In this document: positions 47,056 through 56,455 of the stretch, in pieces
How positions within the stretch are numbered: the first letter of the stretch is position 1
How the letters are laid out: each line of letters starts with the position of its first letter
NCBI RefSeq assembly: GCF_025947285.1
Contig: NZ_CP110008.1
Coordinates: forward strand, 2,867,001-2,931,000
Source of the DNA: Flavobacterium sp. N2820
GTDB taxonomy: Bacteria > Bacteroidota > Bacteroidia > Flavobacteriales > Flavobacteriaceae
Length of the DNA stretch: 64,000 bases
Reading direction: 5' to 3'
Notes under the pieces: generated by a model
Database searches by the model: none
What the model was told of the DNA's origin: nothing
What the model saw: only the letters and a program-made list of their open reading frames with translations
Position numbers and translations under genes: made by a program

Positions 47056-47492
47056 TGTCAAAAACCGAAGATTTCTTATCAAAAGCAGAAGAGCAAGAAA
47101 TTGTTCAAGCTATTGTTGAAGCCGAAAAAAATACTTCGGGAGAAATTCGTGTGCACATTGAAGAACATACAGAAAAATCACCTCTTGAGAGAGCTCAGGA
47201 GGTTTTTTTTGAATTGAAAATGGACGAAACGCAAGATCGAAATGGCGTTTTGTTTTACATATGTGTTTCGGATAAAAAGTTTGCTATTTTGGGTGATAAA
47301 GGAATCAATGAAGCAGTAGAATCTGATTTTTGGGATTGTACAAAAGATACGGTAATTGCTAGTTTTAAAGAAGGTAACTTCAAGAAAGGCTTGGTAGAAG
47401 GAATTCTTAGAGCAGGCGAACGATTGAAAAAATATTTCCCTTATCAATCTGATGATACCAACGAATTGTCTAACGAAATCTCAAGAAGTTAA
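47055..47492 (+). CDS. TPM domain protein (short form)
   Basis: 145 residues of the TPM (Psb32/YgcG-like) domain without a signal peptide. Recognisable: EEQEIVQAIVEAEKNTSGEI, RVHIEEHTEKSPLERAQEVF, DRNGVLFYICVSDKKFAILGD and FKEGNFKKGLVEGILRAGE. TPM domains are predicted to have phosphatase-like or protein-folding roles; none is proven for this type. It is coupled to lemA by overlap and to the next TPM gene by a one-base gap. Confidence 0.9.
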   Translation: MSKTEDFLSKAEEQEIVQAIVEAEKNTSGEIRVHIEEHTEKSPLERAQEVFFELKMDETQDRNGVLFYICVSDKKFAILGDKGINEAVESDFWDCTKDTVIASFKEGNFKKGLVEGILRAGERLKKYFPYQSDDTNELSNEISRS

Positions 47493-47493
47493 T

Positions 47494-48255
47494 ATGAAAA
47501 AGTTATTTTTATTTGTATTAGCTTTAAGCGGATTGATGGCTCATGCGCAGTTTGATATTCCAAAAAAACCTAGTTTTCAAACGAGTGTTTATGATTATGA
47601 AGATATTTTAAACACATCAGATGAAAAACGATTAGAAGAAAAATTAGTTCGCTATTCTGATTCGACATCTACACAGATTGTGGTTATTACAATTCCAAGT
47701 TTACAAGGTGAAGATGTTGGAGTTCTTGCCACGAATTGGGCGCATAAATGGGGAATTGGTCAAAAAGATGAAGACAACGGAATGATTATTTTGCTTTCTA
47801 AAAATGATAGAGAAATTTCTATTCGATCAGGCTATGGTTTAGAAGATCGCATGACAGCAGGTATAACAGGCGAAATTATTAGAAACATAATTACACCCTA
47901 TTTTAAAACGGATAATTATTTTGAAGGGTTAGACAAAGGTGCTGATGCAATTTTTGATGTATTAAAGGGGAAGTACAAAGGCACTCGAAAAGAGAAAAGC
48001 AAGAGTTTTCCTATTTTGCCCGTCATTATTTTTATTTTCGTTATTATCTTAATTATTTCTAAATCAAAAGGAGGAGGCCGTTCAGGTGGTTCAGGCGGAA
48101 TTGATTTAGCAGATATTATTATCTTAAGTAGTTTAGGTAGAAGTGGTGGAGGTTTTGGTGGAGGTGGAAGCTTTGGAGGTGGTTCATCTGGTGGATTCGG
48201 CGGTGGCTTCGGAGGCGGTGGATTTTCAGGTGGAGGAGCTAGCGGAAGTTGGTAA
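47494..48255 (+). CDS. TPM domain protein with glycine-rich tail (YgcG-like)
   Basis: The ATG at 47494 gives a clean signal peptide (MKKLFLFVLALSGLMAHAQ); the frame runs upstream into the previous gene and is not used. The 253-residue product has a TPM domain (VYDYEDILNTSDEKRLEEKL, TQIVVITIPSLQGEDVGVLA, then EISIRSGYGLEDRMTAG), a membrane segment near residue 170, and a Gly/Ser/Phe-rich C-terminus (GGGFGGGGSFGGG, ending GGASGSW). This YgcG architecture usually pairs with LemA. The tail may be flexible or self-associating. A strong terminator follows. Confidence 0.9.
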   Translation: MKKLFLFVLALSGLMAHAQFDIPKKPSFQTSVYDYEDILNTSDEKRLEEKLVRYSDSTSTQIVVITIPSLQGEDVGVLATNWAHKWGIGQKDEDNGMIILLSKNDREISIRSGYGLEDRMTAGITGEIIRNIITPYFKTDNYFEGLDKGADAIFDVLKGKYKGTRKEKSKSFPILPVIIFIFVIILIISKSKGGGRSGGSGGIDLADIIILSSLGRSGGGFGGGGSFGGGSSGGFGGGFGGGGFSGGGASGSW

Positions 48256-48271
48256 TCAAAATTATAATATA

Positions 48272-48299
48272 AAAAAAGCCCGCAATTGCGGGCTTTTTT
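48272..48299 (+). terminator. Intrinsic terminator after the LemA/TPM operon
   Basis: AAAGCCCGCAA and TTGCGGGCTTT form a perfect GC-rich hairpin with almost no loop, flanked by A and T runs. It lies 16 bases after the TPM stop and could also serve the convergent Omp28 gene. Confidence 0.9.
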
Positions 48300-48320
48300 G
48301 TCATATAGTTTAGGGGTAGT

Positions 48321-49604
48321 TTATTCAATCTCAAATGATTGGTTTTCGTTTGGTCCAGCTTGTCTAGCGTTTAAAGCTTTGTTTGATGAGTCAATTACAA
48401 ACGCAACAAAACGAACATTACTTGCATTTACATTTCCAGGAATTGTATAAGTAAACGATTTAGAAAATTCATCATTAAGGTTTGTAGAACCTGTAATAGT
48501 TTCACCTAAAATGCTACTTGATAATACCGCTCTTAATACATGGTCATGTTCAAAACCAACAATAGGATTTACACCACCATAATAGGAAGTTGAATTGGTT
48601 TGATTGTAAATTAAGTTATCTTCTAGTGCATAAACAACCAATTTTAAATTGCTAAAGCTTTTTCCAAATTTAACCTTAACATTAACGGTTGAAGTGTTTC
48701 CAGAAGTTGTTGTTTCCATTGCAACACCTAATTTAGGATTTACTCCTGAAGTTAAATTAACGGCTTGATTTATTGAAGCATTTGAAGTTTCAGGATAATT
48801 CCATTCAGTATTTCTATTTAGCATTGCTGTTGGGTAACCTGTTAATCCAATTTGATTTTCTAAAGCTGTGGCTCCAGTAAAATTGTATGGATCTGAACCT
48901 CTGTGAATTGCAGTTACAACCACGTCAGATGTTTGTGCTTTAACTTGCTCAATTGCATAAGATACTCTTGGGCAAAACTGACACCAAGTACCTGTGAAAT
49001 CTTCAATTAAAACTCTTTTATTAAAGTTGATAACTGGGTTAACTGTAACTTGAATTGTTGGTGAAGTTAAAGTTGCTCCAAGTGAATTAACATGTGTAGC
49101 ATAAACATCTAAAGTTCCAGCAACATCTGTAGTGTAAGAACTTCCTGTAACGGCAGAACCATTTACAAAGAAAGTAGAATTTGCTGTTACACTACTTCCG
49201 TTATTGCCTAAACAAGCAAAATTTAATACACCTCCTGCGTCAATAAAACTTGGATTAGAAGTTACCGTAATCGAAGTTAAAGGAATAGGCACTGCATTAA
49301 AAACAACACTTAAATTTGAGCTAGTTGCTCCATCATAAGTAGCTTTTACATTAAAAGTCCCTGCAGTTGCAGATGTGTAAACATTGCCAACAATTGCAAC
49401 GTCATTTACATAAAAAGTAGCATCGCTAGTTACATTATTTCCATCACCATCAGTAGCAGTTAAGGTAATATTTTCATTTACATATCTTGATGTAAAATCA
49501 GAAGTTACAGAAACAGTTGTATTATTTCCAGAACCTCCATCACTACTACAAGACGTGTAAATCAGTGATGTTAGAATAGCAAATGCTAATAAAATTTTTT
49601 TCAT
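48321..49604 (-). CDS. Omp28-related surface lipoprotein with Ig-like repeats
   Basis: 427 residues. A lipoprotein signal has Cys19 in the lipobox (IYTSCSSDGG). Two Ig-like beta repeats follow (NENITLTATDGDGNNVTSDA and SFIDAGGVLNFACLGNNGSS). The C-terminal half is an Omp28-type thioredoxin-like domain with VLIEDFTGTWCQFCPRVS (CxxC near residue 208) and GLTGYPTAMLNRN. It is probably anchored in the outer membrane. The gene is divergent from tlpA/DUF6029; the same trio occurs in related genomes, as I recall, which suggests a shared redox or assembly task. Confidence 0.88.
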   Translation of the reverse strand: MKKILLAFAILTSLIYTSCSSDGGSGNNTTVSVTSDFTSRYVNENITLTATDGDGNNVTSDATFYVNDVAIVGNVYTSATAGTFNVKATYDGATSSNLSVVFNAVPIPLTSITVTSNPSFIDAGGVLNFACLGNNGSSVTANSTFFVNGSAVTGSSYTTDVAGTLDVYATHVNSLGATLTSPTIQVTVNPVINFNKRVLIEDFTGTWCQFCPRVSYAIEQVKAQTSDVVVTAIHRGSDPYNFTGATALENQIGLTGYPTAMLNRNTEWNYPETSNASINQAVNLTSGVNPKLGVAMETTTSGNTSTVNVKVKFGKSFSNLKLVVYALEDNLIYNQTNSTSYYGGVNPIVGFEHDHVLRAVLSSSILGETITGSTNLNDEFSKSFTYTIPGNVNASNVRFVAFVIDSSNKALNARQAGPNENQSFEIE

Positions 49605-49672
49605 AATTTGGTTGTTAGTTAAGTTAAGTTAATTAAAGTTAAAAAAATGTTATAAAATGTTAATTTTATTCT

Positions 49673-49690
49673 TTTTATTTGCAAATAAAA
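49673..49690. promoter_or_regulatory. 18-base palindrome in the divergent Omp28/TlpA intergenic region
   Basis: TTTTATTTG is followed directly by its reverse complement CAAATAAAA. It lies 17 bases before the tlpA ATG and could be a regulator site between the two divergent units. Confidence 0.35.
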
Positions 49691-49706
49691 CAAATAATTT
49701 CTATAA

Positions 49707-50180
49707 ATGAAAAAAATATTCTTATTTATTTTGTTAGTTGCAAATATATCCTTTGCACAGCAAGAATTTCCAACAGTTGATTTAAAATCTCTTGAAAGTG
49801 AGACAGTAAGCACTTCATCATTTAATGAAAATGACAAACTTTATGTGTTTTCTTTTTGGGCTACTTGGTGTGCACCATGTATACAAGAGTTAGAAGCAAT
49901 TAGTGAAGTTTATGAAGATTGGAAAACGCAAATTAATGTTGAAATAATAGCTGTTTCAACGGATGATTCAAGAACTCAGAAGCGTGTAAAACCATTAATT
50001 AATGGTAAAGGATGGGCCTATACTGTTCTTTTGGATACGAATCAAGATTTGAAAAGAAGATTGTCAATTGCAAATATTCCTTACTTAGTAGTTGTTAAAA
50101 ATGGAAAAATTGTCTTTATCCAAAATGGGCACACGCCTGGTGCCGAAGAAGAATTACTTGAAAAATTAAAGAGTTTATAA
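49707..50180 (+). CDS. TlpA-like thioredoxin-fold protein
   Basis: 157 residues with a signal peptide (MKKIFLFILLVANISFAQ) and a thioredoxin fold: the active site WCAPC (Cys55 and Cys58 in FWATWCAPCIQEL), IAVSTDD, and the cis-proline segment NIPYLVVVKNG. It should be a periplasmic thiol-disulfide oxidoreductase of the TlpA/ResA group. The DUF6029 gene starts 3 bases after its stop, so they form an operon; the Omp28-like gene is divergent upstream. The substrate may be one of these neighbours (inference). Confidence 0.93.
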   Translation: MKKIFLFILLVANISFAQQEFPTVDLKSLESETVSTSSFNENDKLYVFSFWATWCAPCIQELEAISEVYEDWKTQINVEIIAVSTDDSRTQKRVKPLINGKGWAYTVLLDTNQDLKRRLSIANIPYLVVVKNGKIVFIQNGHTPGAEEELLEKLKSL

Positions 50181-50183
50181 ATC

Positions 50184-51917
50184 ATGAAAAAATTTTCGCT
50201 ATTATTTTTAGTATCATTAAGCACTGCAGTTTTTGGTCAAACAAATGATACCACTACAGAAAAAACTAAACTAAACTTTTTTGGAGGATTAGAATCAAAT
50301 TCACAATGGTATACAAACGATAAAGAAAGAGAAATTAATCATCCAGAAGATCCATTTCGTTCAAACAGCTATTTGAATTTGAATCTTAATTATGGTAGAT
50401 GGTCAGCAGGTATTCAAGGTGAAGCATATGAACCAAATGCACTGTTGAATTATAATCCAAAGTATAACCAAACGAAAGTAGCAACTTATTATGCAACTTA
50501 TAAGTCTACAAAGTTAGACGTTACAGCTGGATACTTCTACGAACAATTTGGTAGCGGATTATTGCTAAGAAGCTGGGAAGACCGATCATTAGGAATTAAC
50601 AATGCCATTCGTGGAGGAAAGGTAACTTTCACGCCAACAGATAACTTGTTGTTTACAGCACTTTATGGAAATCACAGAACAGGTTTTGATGTTTCAGACG
50701 GTGATATTTATGGATTCAATTCGGATATTAACCTTTTTAAAATGCTAAAAATAGAAGGTTCTGATTTATCTGTAGGTTTTTCTTATGTAGGTAGATATGA
50801 AAAAACAGATGTGGTAGATCCAAATTTCGATAAACTTACCAACGCTTTTGCTGGAAGAATTAATTTTTCTAAAAATAATTTTTATTTGTTTACTGAATAC
50901 AACTACAAATCAGATGATGCTGTATTGTATAATTTAGCGATAAATAATGATTTTGTTAAGCCCGGTTCTGCTTTGTTGCTGAATTTTGGTTATTCAAAAA
51001 AAGGATTTGGAATGGATGTGAATTTTAGAAGAATTGAAAACATGAGTTTTTATTCTGAAAGAGTTCCAGAGGATTATCCTGAAGCTTTGGCAACAAGTAT
51101 CAATTTTAATGATAAAATGATGAATTTTGTACCAAGTTTAACGAAGCAACATCATTTTAATTTAGCCAATATTTATGTATATCAAGCCCAAGCTCAAGTT
51201 TTAATTGATCCTGATACGGGAGTAACAAAAGCAGGCGAAATTGGCGGGCAAATTGACTTATTTTATGATTTTAAAAAAGATACTAAATTAGGAGGAAAAT
51301 ATGGAACTAAAATTGCTGTTAATTTTAGCAATTGGAATAATTTAAAAGCTGATTATGTTTTATTTCCGCCAGATTATAAAACCGAATTTTTTGGTTTTGG
51401 TAAAAAATATTTTTCAGATTTTAACTTAGAAGTGACTAAAAGAGTATCTTCTAAAGCAACTTATAATTTTGCATACATCAATCAATATTATAACAATCGA
51501 TTAATTACAGGAGCATCAAGAGTAACAGTTAAAACTAATATTCTTGCTGTTGAAGGGGATTATAAATTTTCTAAAGGTAGAGCAGCGAAAATCGCATTAG
51601 AACATATGTGGGCTGATAATGATAGAAAGAATTGGGCTGCTATTTTAGTAGAATATAATTTAAACACCAAATTTTCTGTCTTTGCTTCAGATATGTATAA
51701 TTATGGTTATAAACATGACCCTTCTATATTAATCGATGATACAACTGACCAATTTGATATTCATTTCTATAATTTTGGTGGTGCTTATAAAAAAGGGAGT
51801 ACAAGACTTGCTATAAACTATGGACGTCAAAGAGGTGGTTTAGTTTGCGCTGGAGGTGTTTGTAGATTTGTTCCGCCTAGTACAGGTCTAGGAATTACTT
51901 TGACTAAATCGTTTTAA
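50184..51917 (+). CDS. DUF6029 outer-membrane-like protein
   Basis: 577 residues with a signal peptide (MKKFSLLFLVSLSTAVFGQ) and many amphipathic beta strands. The N-terminal block (LNFFGGLESNSQWYTNDK, then FRSNSYLNLNLNYGRWSAGI and GFYEQFGSG-like AGYFYEQFGSGLLLRSWEDR) matches the DUF6029 family known from Flavobacteriia. It looks like an outer-membrane barrel. A C-terminal GGLVCAGGVCRFVPPSTG contains a CxxxxC pair that could be a target of the adjacent TlpA-like protein. Function unknown. A strong terminator follows. Confidence 0.85.
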   Translation: MKKFSLLFLVSLSTAVFGQTNDTTTEKTKLNFFGGLESNSQWYTNDKEREINHPEDPFRSNSYLNLNLNYGRWSAGIQGEAYEPNALLNYNPKYNQTKVATYYATYKSTKLDVTAGYFYEQFGSGLLLRSWEDRSLGINNAIRGGKVTFTPTDNLLFTALYGNHRTGFDVSDGDIYGFNSDINLFKMLKIEGSDLSVGFSYVGRYEKTDVVDPNFDKLTNAFAGRINFSKNNFYLFTEYNYKSDDAVLYNLAINNDFVKPGSALLLNFGYSKKGFGMDVNFRRIENMSFYSERVPEDYPEALATSINFNDKMMNFVPSLTKQHHFNLANIYVYQAQAQVLIDPDTGVTKAGEIGGQIDLFYDFKKDTKLGGKYGTKIAVNFSNWNNLKADYVLFPPDYKTEFFGFGKKYFSDFNLEVTKRVSSKATYNFAYINQYYNNRLITGASRVTVKTNILAVEGDYKFSKGRAAKIALEHMWADNDRKNWAAILVEYNLNTKFSVFASDMYNYGYKHDPSILIDDTTDQFDIHFYNFGGAYKKGSTRLAINYGRQRGGLVCAGGVCRFVPPSTGLGITLTKSF

Positions 51918-51935
51918 ATAGAAACTATTATACTT

Positions 51936-51970
51936 AAAAAAACTCGTTAGGTTCACTAACGAGTTTTTTT
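51936..51970. terminator. Bidirectional terminator
   Basis: AAAAAACTCGTTAG and CTAACGAGTTTTTT pair around a 5-base loop, between the DUF6029 stop and the convergent barrel gene. Confidence 0.9.
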
Positions 51971-54757
51971 TTAATCTACCATGATGAACGAATTGCCATC
52001 TTTTTTCTTACCGCCAAATTTTTCTAATTTATAGGTTAAAGAAAACATTGCATATTGTTGTAAAACTGTATTTTCCATATCGGTAATGGCAGTTGGAGTA
52101 ATGCTTCGGGTTGCACTGATGTTTTGGTTTAAAACATCATACACTTTTACTTTTGCTAATAATTTATCTTGAAAGAAATTATATCCCAAACTCAAGTTCC
52201 ATAGATAAAAATCTTTTTGAAATCCATCTGCAATATTAGAGTTGTAATTGTAACCAAAATCACTACCTAAAACCACTTTTTTAGGCCAATAACTTGTGAT
52301 TTCTAACTTGGCACTGTGCTTGAAATTTTTAGTGTTATCAATTACATAATTTGTATAATCATTGGTAATATAAGTGTATTTGTAAGATGGGCTAATCGTT
52401 ATCATTTCATCAATTGACCAAGATATATTGGCTCTTGGATTTAAGGTCAATCCTTTTGATTCAAACAATTCTGCGTTGGTTAAACCTTGGTCGTAATTGT
52501 ATCCCAATTGCATTCCTAAGCCATATTTAAGTGTTCTTTTTTCTTTCTTTATAGATTTGTTTAAGCTAAAACCTACATAGGTGTTATATGCTTTGCTTAC
52601 GTTTTGATAAGTTGTTATTGCTTTAAAATCCGCATCATAAGTTGTAGAAGCTACGATTTGGTTCACGTTGTAATCTCCTCCAGCGTATGCATAAAAACCG
52701 CTTCGTGTAGCATAATCATAATTGTTGAAGTTCGTATAAAGAGAGTAATTTTCATTAGGTTTTAATTCTGCATTTCCAATAAAAGTATTTAAAGGGTTGC
52801 CTAGATTTTCAAAAGGTAAAATTTGATTAGCAGTAGGTAAATTGACTTCGTATGAATAATAACTGTAAATTGATTTTGATTTGCCTAATGTAACACTCAA
52901 ATATCCATTCATTTTTGGATACATATAGTTTTTATTTACCGAAGTTTTGGTTGCCAAATAGTTGGATTGATTATTGAAATTAATAATCTCTGTTCCCATA
53001 GAAAAACTACCTCTAATTTTCTTTTTTCGTAAGCTAATTCCAACCATAGGAATCACTGAAGAAGTTCTAGAAACAATATCATTTGAAAGCAAATCATTAA
53101 AGTCTGAATATGCATTTAGTCCACTATCAAAATCATAGGTTTCTCTATTGTCATTTGTTTTTTTATAGCTATATGATGTTTTAAAATTAAATACCAATGA
53201 ATCTCTTAAAGGTTCAGAGTAGCCAATTTCTGCCCTAAAACTATCATTTTTTGAATCGTCAATTCTAAATTGATCTCTATCGTCATCAGTATTTCCCGAT
53301 TGAAAAAATGTAGTTGTTGTTTTGGTAAATAAATCAGCTTCGTTTTTGCTGTTTTCATTACTCATTGAAAAGCTCATTCCTCTTCCTTTTTTCTTAAACT
53401 GTTTGTATAAATAAAGGCTGTTTTTGAATGTATTGTTTTGGCTAGACCAATTGTTGTCGCTGGTGTTTTCATTTAAGGCCGTTCCAGATTCGTCGAAAGT
53501 TGCATCAAATCCGGTATTTTTGTTTTTCATTTCGCTTTTAGAAAAACTAGGACTCATGTATAGCGTTGTAGTAGAATCGATTTTTACTTCAAAATCCATT
53601 GCAATGCTATGTCCGTCAGTGATAGATTTGGTTTTTGATGCTGCTAATGTGTTTGTATTGCCAGTTGGAAGTAAATTAATTCGATTAGTTCTGTTATTAT
53701 TGTTGGTTTCTGCGTTTGAATAATAATAACTTCCGTTTGGATTAATTTTCTTTTTAGCCCATTCATCTGCAAAGTTTATCCCTATCATATTAGATGTGGT
53801 AATTCCGTTATTTCCGCCAAACTGCATTCCATTAATGCCAAAACTACCGTTATCATTTACCCAAATAGAGCTATTTCTTCCGCCGCCCATATTGTCAAAA
53901 ATTTCATCCATTGAAAACCCGATGGAGTTAATGTTATTGGCAGAACCTAGAATACTAATTTTTTGGGTGTCTTTAAAATAATTAAACAATAAGCTCGATT
54001 CATATCTGTCATCTGTGCCATAACCCACGTTTGCTTTACCAAATACACCTTTGTTTTTATCTTCCTGAATGGTTAAATTGATGGTTTTTTCATCTGAAGT
54101 GGCATCTTGACCGGATAATTCTTCTTCTTTGGTTTTGGTATCGGTTACTTGAACTTTATTGATTATTTCTGCAGGTAAATTTTGGGTTGCTATTTTACCA
54201 TCTTTGCCAAAGAATGGTTTTCCGTTGACTAAAATATTGTTTACTTCTTTTCCGTTGACAGTAATTTTGCCTTCTTCATCTATTTCAACGCCAGGAAGTT
54301 GTTTTAATAAAGCTTCTACGTTAGCATCAGGTCTTACTTTGAATGATGATGCATTGAATTCTAATGTATCATTCTTGATGGTAATTGGTGGTGCTTCTGA
54401 TTTTACAATTACTTCGTTTAAAGTGCTTACGTTTTCGGCTAATTTTACAAAACTGAAATCTTTATCCTTGTTTAAGCTTTCCAATTTTTCTGTATAATCT
54501 GTATAGCCGATATAAGAAACTTTGAAGAAAACTGGGGATTCGTTTTTCTTGGTCTTTATTTCAAAGTTCCCGTTTTTATCTGAAATAGTATAATCTACTA
54601 CAGCTGAATCTTTTACCGATTTTAAATAGATTGTTGCCGATTCTAGTGGGAGTGAAGTGTTTTGGTCAATAATTTTTCCTTTTAATACAATGGTATTTTG
54701 GCTATAATTAATTGTAAAACAAAGTAGAAAGAACGCAAAAGCTAATTTTTGAAACAT
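51971..54757 (-). CDS. Outer-membrane beta-barrel protein with carboxypeptidase-like domain
   Basis: 928 residues: signal peptide (MFQKLAFAFFLLCFTINYSQ), a carboxypeptidase-regulatory-like domain (VLKGKIIDQNTSLPLESATI, to about 110), a plug-like domain (LLKQLPGVEIDEEGKITVNG, then NILVNGKPFFGKDGK) and a long C-terminal barrel. This is the layout of the barrel family often annotated as outer membrane beta-barrel protein in Bacteroidota. The segment TDTKTKEEELSGQDATSDEK is acidic and exposed. It has no SusD partner. It is a single-gene unit whose end is shared with a terminator. Confidence 0.88.
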   Translation of the reverse strand: MFQKLAFAFFLLCFTINYSQNTIVLKGKIIDQNTSLPLESATIYLKSVKDSAVVDYTISDKNGNFEIKTKKNESPVFFKVSYIGYTDYTEKLESLNKDKDFSFVKLAENVSTLNEVIVKSEAPPITIKNDTLEFNASSFKVRPDANVEALLKQLPGVEIDEEGKITVNGKEVNNILVNGKPFFGKDGKIATQNLPAEIINKVQVTDTKTKEEELSGQDATSDEKTINLTIQEDKNKGVFGKANVGYGTDDRYESSLLFNYFKDTQKISILGSANNINSIGFSMDEIFDNMGGGRNSSIWVNDNGSFGINGMQFGGNNGITTSNMIGINFADEWAKKKINPNGSYYYSNAETNNNNRTNRINLLPTGNTNTLAASKTKSITDGHSIAMDFEVKIDSTTTLYMSPSFSKSEMKNKNTGFDATFDESGTALNENTSDNNWSSQNNTFKNSLYLYKQFKKKGRGMSFSMSNENSKNEADLFTKTTTTFFQSGNTDDDRDQFRIDDSKNDSFRAEIGYSEPLRDSLVFNFKTSYSYKKTNDNRETYDFDSGLNAYSDFNDLLSNDIVSRTSSVIPMVGISLRKKKIRGSFSMGTEIINFNNQSNYLATKTSVNKNYMYPKMNGYLSVTLGKSKSIYSYYSYEVNLPTANQILPFENLGNPLNTFIGNAELKPNENYSLYTNFNNYDYATRSGFYAYAGGDYNVNQIVASTTYDADFKAITTYQNVSKAYNTYVGFSLNKSIKKEKRTLKYGLGMQLGYNYDQGLTNAELFESKGLTLNPRANISWSIDEMITISPSYKYTYITNDYTNYVIDNTKNFKHSAKLEITSYWPKKVVLGSDFGYNYNSNIADGFQKDFYLWNLSLGYNFFQDKLLAKVKVYDVLNQNISATRSITPTAITDMENTVLQQYAMFSLTYKLEKFGGKKKDGNSFIMVD

Positions 54758-54873
54758 AAAATGAGATCGTTTTGTTAGTTGTTAAGTGTATTAAACAACG
54801 AATTAAAAAATTTATTGTGTAATTAAAAATTTTCTTACGAAAAATTTAACATGAAATTCATAATAACCATAAA

Positions 54874-54899
54874 AAAACCGAAGCGTTAACTTCGGTTTT
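54874..54899 (-). terminator. Intrinsic terminator downstream of der
   Basis: AAAACCGAAG and CTTCGGTTTT pair around a 6-base loop, just past the der stop on the minus strand. Confidence 0.85.
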
Positions 54900-54902
54900 C
54901 AA

Positions 54903-56213
54903 CTATTTCTGTCTGAAATAAATATCTATTGGAACACCACTAAAGTTGTATTGTTCTCTTAATTTATTTTCTATAAAACGTTTGTATGGATCTTTCACAT
55001 ATTGCGGTAAGTTGGCAAAAAATACAAACTGAGGAGTTGGTGTTGGCAACTGCATACAATATTTAATTTTTACATATTTTCCTTTCAAAGCTGGTGGTGG
55101 TGTTGCTTCTATAATTGGCAACATCAACTCGTTGAATTTTGAAGTCGAAATACGCTGTTTTCTGTTTTCAAAGACTTCAACGGCAGTTTCTAATGCTTTT
55201 AATAAACGTTGTTTGGTTAAAGCAGATATAAAAAGGATAGGTACATCTGTAAAAGGTTGTAACTCTTCTCTAATTTTACGTTCGTAGTCACGAGTACTCA
55301 TGGTATCTTTTTCTACTAAATCCCATTTGTTTACAAGAATAACCACACCTTTTCGGTTTTTTTCAGCCAACCAAAAAATACTTTGATCTTGTCCTTCAAA
55401 TCCACGAGTGGCATCAATAACTAATAAACAAACATCGCTGTGTTCAATAGCTCTCACCGAACGCATTACAGAGTAAAACTCTAAATCTTCTTTTACTTTC
55501 GCTTTACGTCTAATTCCGGCAGTATCAACCAAGTTGAATTCAAATCCAAAACGGTTGTATTTCGTATCAATTGCGTCACGAGTAGTTCCAGCAATGTCGG
55601 TTACCACAAATCTATCTTCGCCAATTAAAGCGTTGATGAAAGATGATTTTCCAGCATTTGGTCTTCCTACTACGCAAAAACGTGGTAATGGTTCTACTTC
55701 TTCAGTAACTTCTGGCATTTCAGGCAACACTTCGACTAATTTGTCTAAAAGTTCTCCTGTTCCACTTCCGCTCATTCCCGAAATTGAATAGTATTCTCCT
55801 AATCCTAAATTATAAAACTCAACCGCGTCTTTTTCACGCATGGCGTTGTCAACCTTATTTACAACTAATAAAACAGGTTTTGTAACTTTTCTAAGCAATT
55901 TAGCCACTTCATCATCCATCGGCGTAATACCTTCCTCTACATCCACTACAAAAATGATTGCATCTGCTTCATCAATAGCTAATTCTACTTGACGACGAAT
56001 TTCAGCTTCAAAAATATCGTCCGATCCTTTGATGTAACCTCCCGTATCAATTACAGAAAACTCCTTTCCATTCCACTCACTTTTTCCATAATTTCTATCA
56101 CGCGTAACACCGCTTACCGAGTCAACAATAGCTTCTCTTCGCTGAATTAAACGGTTAAAAAATGTGGATTTTCCAACATTTGGTCTTCCTACAATGGCAA
56201 CAATATTATTCAT
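54903..56213 (-). CDS. der: Ribosome biogenesis GTPase Der
   Basis: Der (EngA) has two consecutive GTPase domains and helps assemble the 50S subunit. The ATG at 56213 ([20 protein letters not shown]) is chosen, because the frame upstream to 56234 overlaps a -7 element on the minus strand. The 436-residue product has G1 motifs GRPNVGKST and [10 protein letters not shown]3 motifs DTGG and DTAG, NKxD motifs VNKVD and VNKWD, and a KH-like C-terminal domain ([13 protein letters not shown] at the end). Length is typical. Confidence 0.98.
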   Translation of the reverse strand: MNNIVAIVGRPNVGKSTFFNRLIQRREAIVDSVSGVTRDRNYGKSEWNGKEFSVIDTGGYIKGSDDIFEAEIRRQVELAIDEADAIIFVVDVEEGITPMDDEVAKLLRKVTKPVLLVVNKVDNAMREKDAVEFYNLGLGEYYSISGMSGSGTGELLDKLVEVLPEMPEVTEEVEPLPRFCVVGRPNAGKSSFINALIGEDRFVVTDIAGTTRDAIDTKYNRFGFEFNLVDTAGIRRKAKVKEDLEFYSVMRSVRAIEHSDVCLLVIDATRGFEGQDQSIFWLAEKNRKGVVILVNKWDLVEKDTMSTRDYERKIREELQPFTDVPILFISALTKQRLLKALETAVEVFENRKQRISTSKFNELMLPIIEATPPPALKGKYVKIKYCMQLPTPTPQFVFFANLPQYVKDPYKRFIENKLREQYNFSGVPIDIYFRQK

Positions 56214-56231
56214 AATCTTATTTTGAATCGG

Positions 56232-56239
56232 CAAAAGTA
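56232..56239 (-). promoter_or_regulatory. -7 element for der
   Basis: On the minus strand TACTTTTG (56239-56232) lies 18 bases before the der ATG. No TTG at the -33 position was found. Confidence 0.5.
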
Positions 56240-56252
56240 CGATTTTTTTTGG

Positions 56253-56402
56253 AGCTTTTTCCAGCTATCCACTACAACACCACAATTTTAGCTCTTTTTT
56301 TCTAAATTTATTCGGTCAGCTTCTAAGGTCGCTGTCCAAATAAAAAGAAAAAATAGGTCAAAAATTTGCGGGGTTTCCGTTTTTATCTGGGCTAGGGCGT
56401 GA
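56253..56402 (-). ncRNA. Conserved-looking structured intergenic element, flavobacterial type
   Basis: On the minus strand the segment opens with CGCCCTAGCCC, followed by AACGGAAACCCCGC, then GGACAGCGACC, and closes with TAGTGGATAGCTGG and AAAAAGCTCC. From memory, intergenic elements with the same ordered landmarks (CCCTAGCCC, GGAACGGnATCC, GGACAGC, AGCTCC) recur in Flavobacterium genomes and may correspond to the predicted flavo-1 RNA. No open frame covers it. The element ends just before the der -7 box. The middle is longer and more degenerate than the versions I remember. Identity with any named RNA is unproven. Confidence 0.45.
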
Positions 56403-56455
56403 AATTTGTTCAACATTTGTTAAAAATGTATATATTAGCTTTAAAATCAGAAGAA

